Positions 7,284 to 9,693 of a stretch of 9,693 nucleotides of DNA are shown in pieces (the stretch's first letter is position 1; each line of letters opens with the position of its first letter). The translations under genes were made by a program, and so were the position numbers. The notes under the pieces were generated by a model, which was not told the origin of the DNA, made no database searches, and saw only the letters and a list, made by a program, of their open reading frames with translations. The stretch covers positions 1 through 9,693 of the forward strand of contig URBJ01000085.1 in assembly GCA_900546005.1 (NCBI GenBank). Direction: 5' to 3'. This stretch comes from an uncultured Alistipes sp. Lineage in GTDB: Bacteria > Bacteroidota > Bacteroidia > Bacteroidales > Rikenellaceae.

Positions 7284-8078
7284 CTATTTATTGTTCGACT
7301 CTTCATCTTTCGCCTCGTTCCAGAAGGCATCCATCTGTTCAAGGGTCATGTCCCTCAAGGCGACTCCCTGCTCTTCGGCCCGATCTTCGATGTGATTGAA
7401 CCGTTCGATGAACTTTTTGTTGCAACGCTCGAGTGCCGCTTCCGGGTCGACCCCGTACAGACGCGAAGCATTGATCAACGAGAAGAACAGATCTCCGAAC
7501 TCCGACTCAATCCGCTCCTGATCCTGACGGTCGAGCTCCGTTTGCACCTCCATGACCTCTTCCTTGACCTTTTTCCATACATCTTCGCGCTTTTCCCAAT
7601 CAAAGCCGGCCGAAGCCGCCTTTTCTCCGATCCGGTAGGCCTTGACCATTGCCGGCAAACTCTGCGGTACACCCGACAAGACACGCTTTTTCTTGTGATC
7701 TCGCGCCTTTTCCTGAAGTTTGATATCCTCCCAATTCTGTTTCACCTGCTCGGCGTTGTCGGCCTGAACATTTCCGAATACGTGCGGATGACGGAAAATC
7801 AACTTGTCGCAAATCCCATTGGCCACATCCGCCAGATCGAATGCCTTCTGCTCCGAACCGATCTTGGAGTAGAACACGACGTGCAGCAACAGATCGCCCA
7901 ACTCCTTCTTGATTTCATTCAGATCATGTTCCAGTATGGCATCTGCCAGTTCGTATGTCTCTTCGATCGTATTCATGCGCAACGTATCGAACGTTTGCTT
8001 CCGGTCCCACGGACATTTCTCCCGCAACTCATCCATCACATCGAGCAAACGTCCTACCGCTTCCAGTCTTTTATCCAT
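7284..8078 (-). CDS. mazG: Nucleoside triphosphate pyrophosphohydrolase MazG
   Basis: The 264-residue cytosolic enzyme hydrolyses NTPs and dNTPs to the monophosphate and pyrophosphate, a housecleaning role also linked to lowering (p)ppGpp in E. coli. It has the two-domain MazG architecture and the usual length of about 260. The N-terminal domain shows KCPWDRKQTFDTL at 21-33, the EExxE metal motif E39/E40/E43 (IEETYELADAI), and ExxD E59/D62 (ELGDLLLHVVF). The linker reads VLSGVPQSLPAMVKAYRI. The catalytic C-terminal domain repeats the motif with E173/E174/E177 (KEEVMEVQTE) and E193/D196 (EFGDLFFSLINASR). All key acids are intact. It is the first gene of the minus-strand run and lies 9 bp ahead of the hexapeptide-protein gene. 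The intergenic region shared with divergent glmS contains a -7 box on this strand 23 bases upstream of the ATG. Confidence 0.97.
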   Translation of the reverse strand: MDKRLEAVGRLLDVMDELREKCPWDRKQTFDTLRMNTIEETYELADAILEHDLNEIKKELGDLLLHVVFYSKIGSEQKAFDLADVANGICDKLIFRHPHVFGNVQADNAEQVKQNWEDIKLQEKARDHKKKRVLSGVPQSLPAMVKAYRIGEKAASAGFDWEKREDVWKKVKEEVMEVQTELDRQDQERIESEFGDLFFSLINASRLYGVDPEAALERCNKKFIERFNHIEDRAEEQGVALRDMTLEQMDAFWNEAKDEESNNK

Positions 8079-8101
8079 AATTTTTAGATTTATCGATTCT
8101 A

Positions 8102-8109
8102 CAAAGATA
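8102..8109 (-). promoter_or_regulatory. Candidate -7 box of the mazG promoter
   Basis: On the minus strand this reads TATCTTTG, an exact match to the Bacteroidota TAnnTTTG -7 consensus. It ends 23 bases before the mazG ATG at 8078, which would leave a leader of roughly 15-20 bases. No clear TTTG -33 element lies at the usual spacing; the TTTG at 8142-8139 is 29 bp away, which is too far. It would probably drive mazG, the hexapeptide protein and perhaps the two-component cluster. Confidence 0.55.
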
Positions 8110-8130
8110 ATACGATTTGAAGTAAAACGT

Positions 8131-8138
8131 TAACTTTG
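8131..8138 (+). promoter_or_regulatory. Candidate -7 box of the glmS promoter
   Basis: TAACTTTG matches the Bacteroidota TAnnTTTG -7 consensus exactly and lies 27 bases before the glmS ATG, giving an expected leader of about 20 bases. Such a short leader leaves no room for a glmS ribozyme or riboswitch. A TTTG occurs at 8116-8119, but it is only 11 bp upstream of the box, short of the usual -33 spacing. Confidence 0.55.
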
Positions 8139-8165
8139 CAAACGATAAAACGAACCGACAAAGTT

Positions 8166-9693
8166 ATGTGTGGAATAGTAGGATACATGGGCTACCAACA
8201 GGCCTATCCGATTCTTATCAAGGGACTTCATCGTCTGGAATACAGAGGTTACGACAGTGCCGGTATCGCATTAATCGACTCAGACAACGAACTGAACATC
8301 TATAAGGCCAAGGGAAAAGTGGCGAATCTGGAGCATTTTGCCGATTCGAAAAACAGATCGGGGACGATCGGAATCGCCCATACGAGATGGGCGACCCACG
8401 GCGAACCGAACGACACGAACGCCCATCCACATGTCTCGCAAACAGGCTCGCTGGCACTGATCCACAACGGAATCATCGAGAATTACGCCGTGCTGAAAAA
8501 ATATCTGCAGGATCATGGAGTCACTTTCCGAAGCGAAACCGACACCGAAGTGCTGGTACAGCTGATCGGCTACCTCCAGCAGGCCAACGATTGCGACTTG
8601 TGTACAGCCGTACAGCAGGCCCTGCGCGAAGTGGTCGGAGCCTACGCCATCGCCGTGATCGAAAAGGGGAATCCGGATCAGATCATTGCGGCCCGGAAAA
8701 GCAGCCCGCTGGTAGTAGGAATAGGAGAGGGGGAGTATTTCATCGCCTCCGATGCGACGCCGATCGTCGAGCACACCCAACAGGTCATCTACCCGAACGA
8801 CGAGGAGATCGTCGTGATCCGGCGGGGCGAACCGCTCAAGATCGTCAACTTCGAAAACATCGAACGTTCCCATCCGATCAAACACATCGACATGGATATC
8901 AGCCAATTAGAAAAGGGCGGATACCCCCACTTCATGTTGAAGGAGATCTATGAGCAACCTCAGACACTGATCGACTGCATTCGGGGACGGATCAATCCGG
9001 AGGGAACCGATGTCGTCCTGTCGGGTGTCATGGACAACAAGGAGCGTTTTCTCAATGCGCGACGAATCATCATCGTGGCCTGCGGAACCTCATGGCACGC
9101 CGCTCTAATCGGGGAACATCTGATCGAAGAGCTCTGCCGCATTCCGGTCGAAGTGGAGTACGCTTCGGAGTTCCGGTACCGCAATCCGGTCATCTATCCG
9201 GACGACGTCGTGATCGCCATCTCCCAATCCGGCGAAACCGCCGATACACTGGCCGCCGTCGAGATCGCAAAAAAGCAGGGAGCCTTCATCTACGGAATTT
9301 GCAACGTCATCGGATCGTCCATCCCCCGTGCTACGGACAGCGGATCATACATCCACGTGGGTCCGGAGATCGGTGTGGCATCGACCAAAGCGTTCACCGG
9401 ACAGGTAACCGTACTCTCGATGTTGGCCCTGACGATCGCCAAACTGAAGAACAGCATCGACCCGCAGCTCTACCGAAAACTGCTCGGCGAACTGCGAACC
9501 ATTCCCCAGCGCATGGAAGAGACCCTCAAGCTCGACGCCCCGATCCGCGAGCTCTCGAAGATATTTACCTATGCCCGCAATTTCATCTACTTGGGGCGGG
9601 GATATAACTATCCCGTGGCTTTGGAAGGAGCTCTGAAACTCAAGGAGATCTCCTATATCCACTCCGAGGCCTACGCCTCTGGAGAACTCAAGC
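8166..9693 (+). CDS. glmS: Glutamine--fructose-6-phosphate aminotransferase (isomerizing), C-terminus outside the window
   Basis: GlmS makes glucosamine-6-phosphate from fructose-6-phosphate and glutamine, the first step towards UDP-GlcNAc for peptidoglycan and lipopolysaccharide. The frame is open to the right edge, giving 509 residues of an expected 600-615. The N-terminal glutaminase domain begins MCGIVGYMG, so Cys2 becomes the catalytic nucleophile after Met removal; this fixes the start at 8166. It continues with LHRLEYRGYDSAGIAL, AHTRWATHGEPND and ALIHNGIIENY, the classic GlmS signatures. The isomerase half shows the first SIS domain (VACGTSWHAALIGEHL, then ISQSGETADTLAAVE and ASTKAFTGQ) and the start of the second (YLGRGYNYPVALEGALKLKE, then SEAYASGELK at the edge). 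No frameshift or missing key residue is seen. It is transcribed away from mazG. Confidence 0.99.
   Translation, partial: MCGIVGYMGYQQAYPILIKGLHRLEYRGYDSAGIALIDSDNELNIYKAKGKVANLEHFADSKNRSGTIGIAHTRWATHGEPNDTNAHPHVSQTGSLALIHNGIIENYAVLKKYLQDHGVTFRSETDTEVLVQLIGYLQQANDCDLCTAVQQALREVVGAYAIAVIEKGNPDQIIAARKSSPLVVGIGEGEYFIASDATPIVEHTQQVIYPNDEEIVVIRRGEPLKIVNFENIERSHPIKHIDMDISQLEKGGYPHFMLKEIYEQPQTLIDCIRGRINPEGTDVVLSGVMDNKERFLNARRIIIVACGTSWHAALIGEHLIEELCRIPVEVEYASEFRYRNPVIYPDDVVIAISQSGETADTLAAVEIAKKQGAFIYGICNVIGSSIPRATDSGSYIHVGPEIGVASTKAFTGQVTVLSMLALTIAKLKNSIDPQLYRKLLGELRTIPQRMEETLKLDAPIRELSKIFTYARNFIYLGRGYNYPVALEGALKLKEISYIHSEAYASGELK

Noticed and set aside
7392..8087. 231-codon open frame on the plus strand, antisense to mazG
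   Set aside because: It mirrors the mazG reading frame (Leu/Phe/Ile-rich from complemented Glu/Lys codons) and has no motif of its own.
8139..8165. glmS ribozyme or riboswitch upstream of glmS
   Set aside because: Only about 20-30 bases lie between the likely transcription start and the ATG, too short for the ribozyme, which is also typical of Firmicutes.
8280..8906. 208-codon open frame on the minus strand within glmS
   Set aside because: It lies wholly inside the glutaminase and linker part of an intact glmS; the Asp/Val-rich product is the complement of Ile/Asp codons.

Overview
The window looks like chromosomal DNA from a member of the Bacteroidota, probably order Bacteroidales. The base composition looks moderate, with Alistipes/Rikenellaceae-like codon use, but this genus-level guess is weak. 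Supporting signs are a TonB-dependent outer-membrane receptor of the Bacteroidota OMP_b-brl_3 type with an N-terminal carboxypeptidase-regulatory-like domain, a LytS/LytTR two-component pair, Bacteroidota-style TAnnTTTG -7 boxes, and no clear Shine-Dalgarno sequences before the starts.

Layout from right to left. At the right edge glmS (8166 to the window end, plus strand, cut off) encodes glucosamine-6-phosphate synthase. It is divergent from everything else and shares an 87-bp intergenic region with mazG. Seven minus-strand genes then run leftwards: mazG (8078-7284, NTP pyrophosphohydrolase), a gamma-carbonic-anhydrase-like hexapeptide protein (7274-6762), a four-TM LytS/YehU-type histidine kinase (6717-5674), a large secreted TIM-barrel glycosidase-like protein (5637-3316), a LytTR response regulator (3311-2565), a secreted type I phosphodiesterase/alkaline-phosphatase-superfamily enzyme (2507-1596), and the N-terminal 478 residues of a TonB-dependent receptor (1435 to beyond the left edge).

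Gaps along the minus strand are short (9, 44, 36, 4 and 57 bp) until the 160-bp gap before the receptor. That larger gap holds a 7-bp-stem inverted repeat and a good -7 box, so the receptor probably has its own promoter. The genes from mazG to the phosphodiesterase could form one transcript, although a promoter inside the anhydrase gene cannot be excluded.

The most interesting part is the central block. A kinase and its apparent partner regulator are separated by a gene for a 773-residue exported protein that I cannot place in a named glycosidase family. This protein carries an N-terminal tandem repeat (RNW...P...), with each copy resembling a helix-turn-helix. The regulator start lies only 4 bp after that gene's stop. 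Kinase, exported glycosidase-like protein and regulator therefore look like one functional unit, possibly with the exported phosphodiesterase and the outer-membrane receptor as outputs. This is inference from gene order. No mobile elements, tRNAs, rRNAs or CRISPR arrays were seen, and no stretch above 300 bp lacks a gene.
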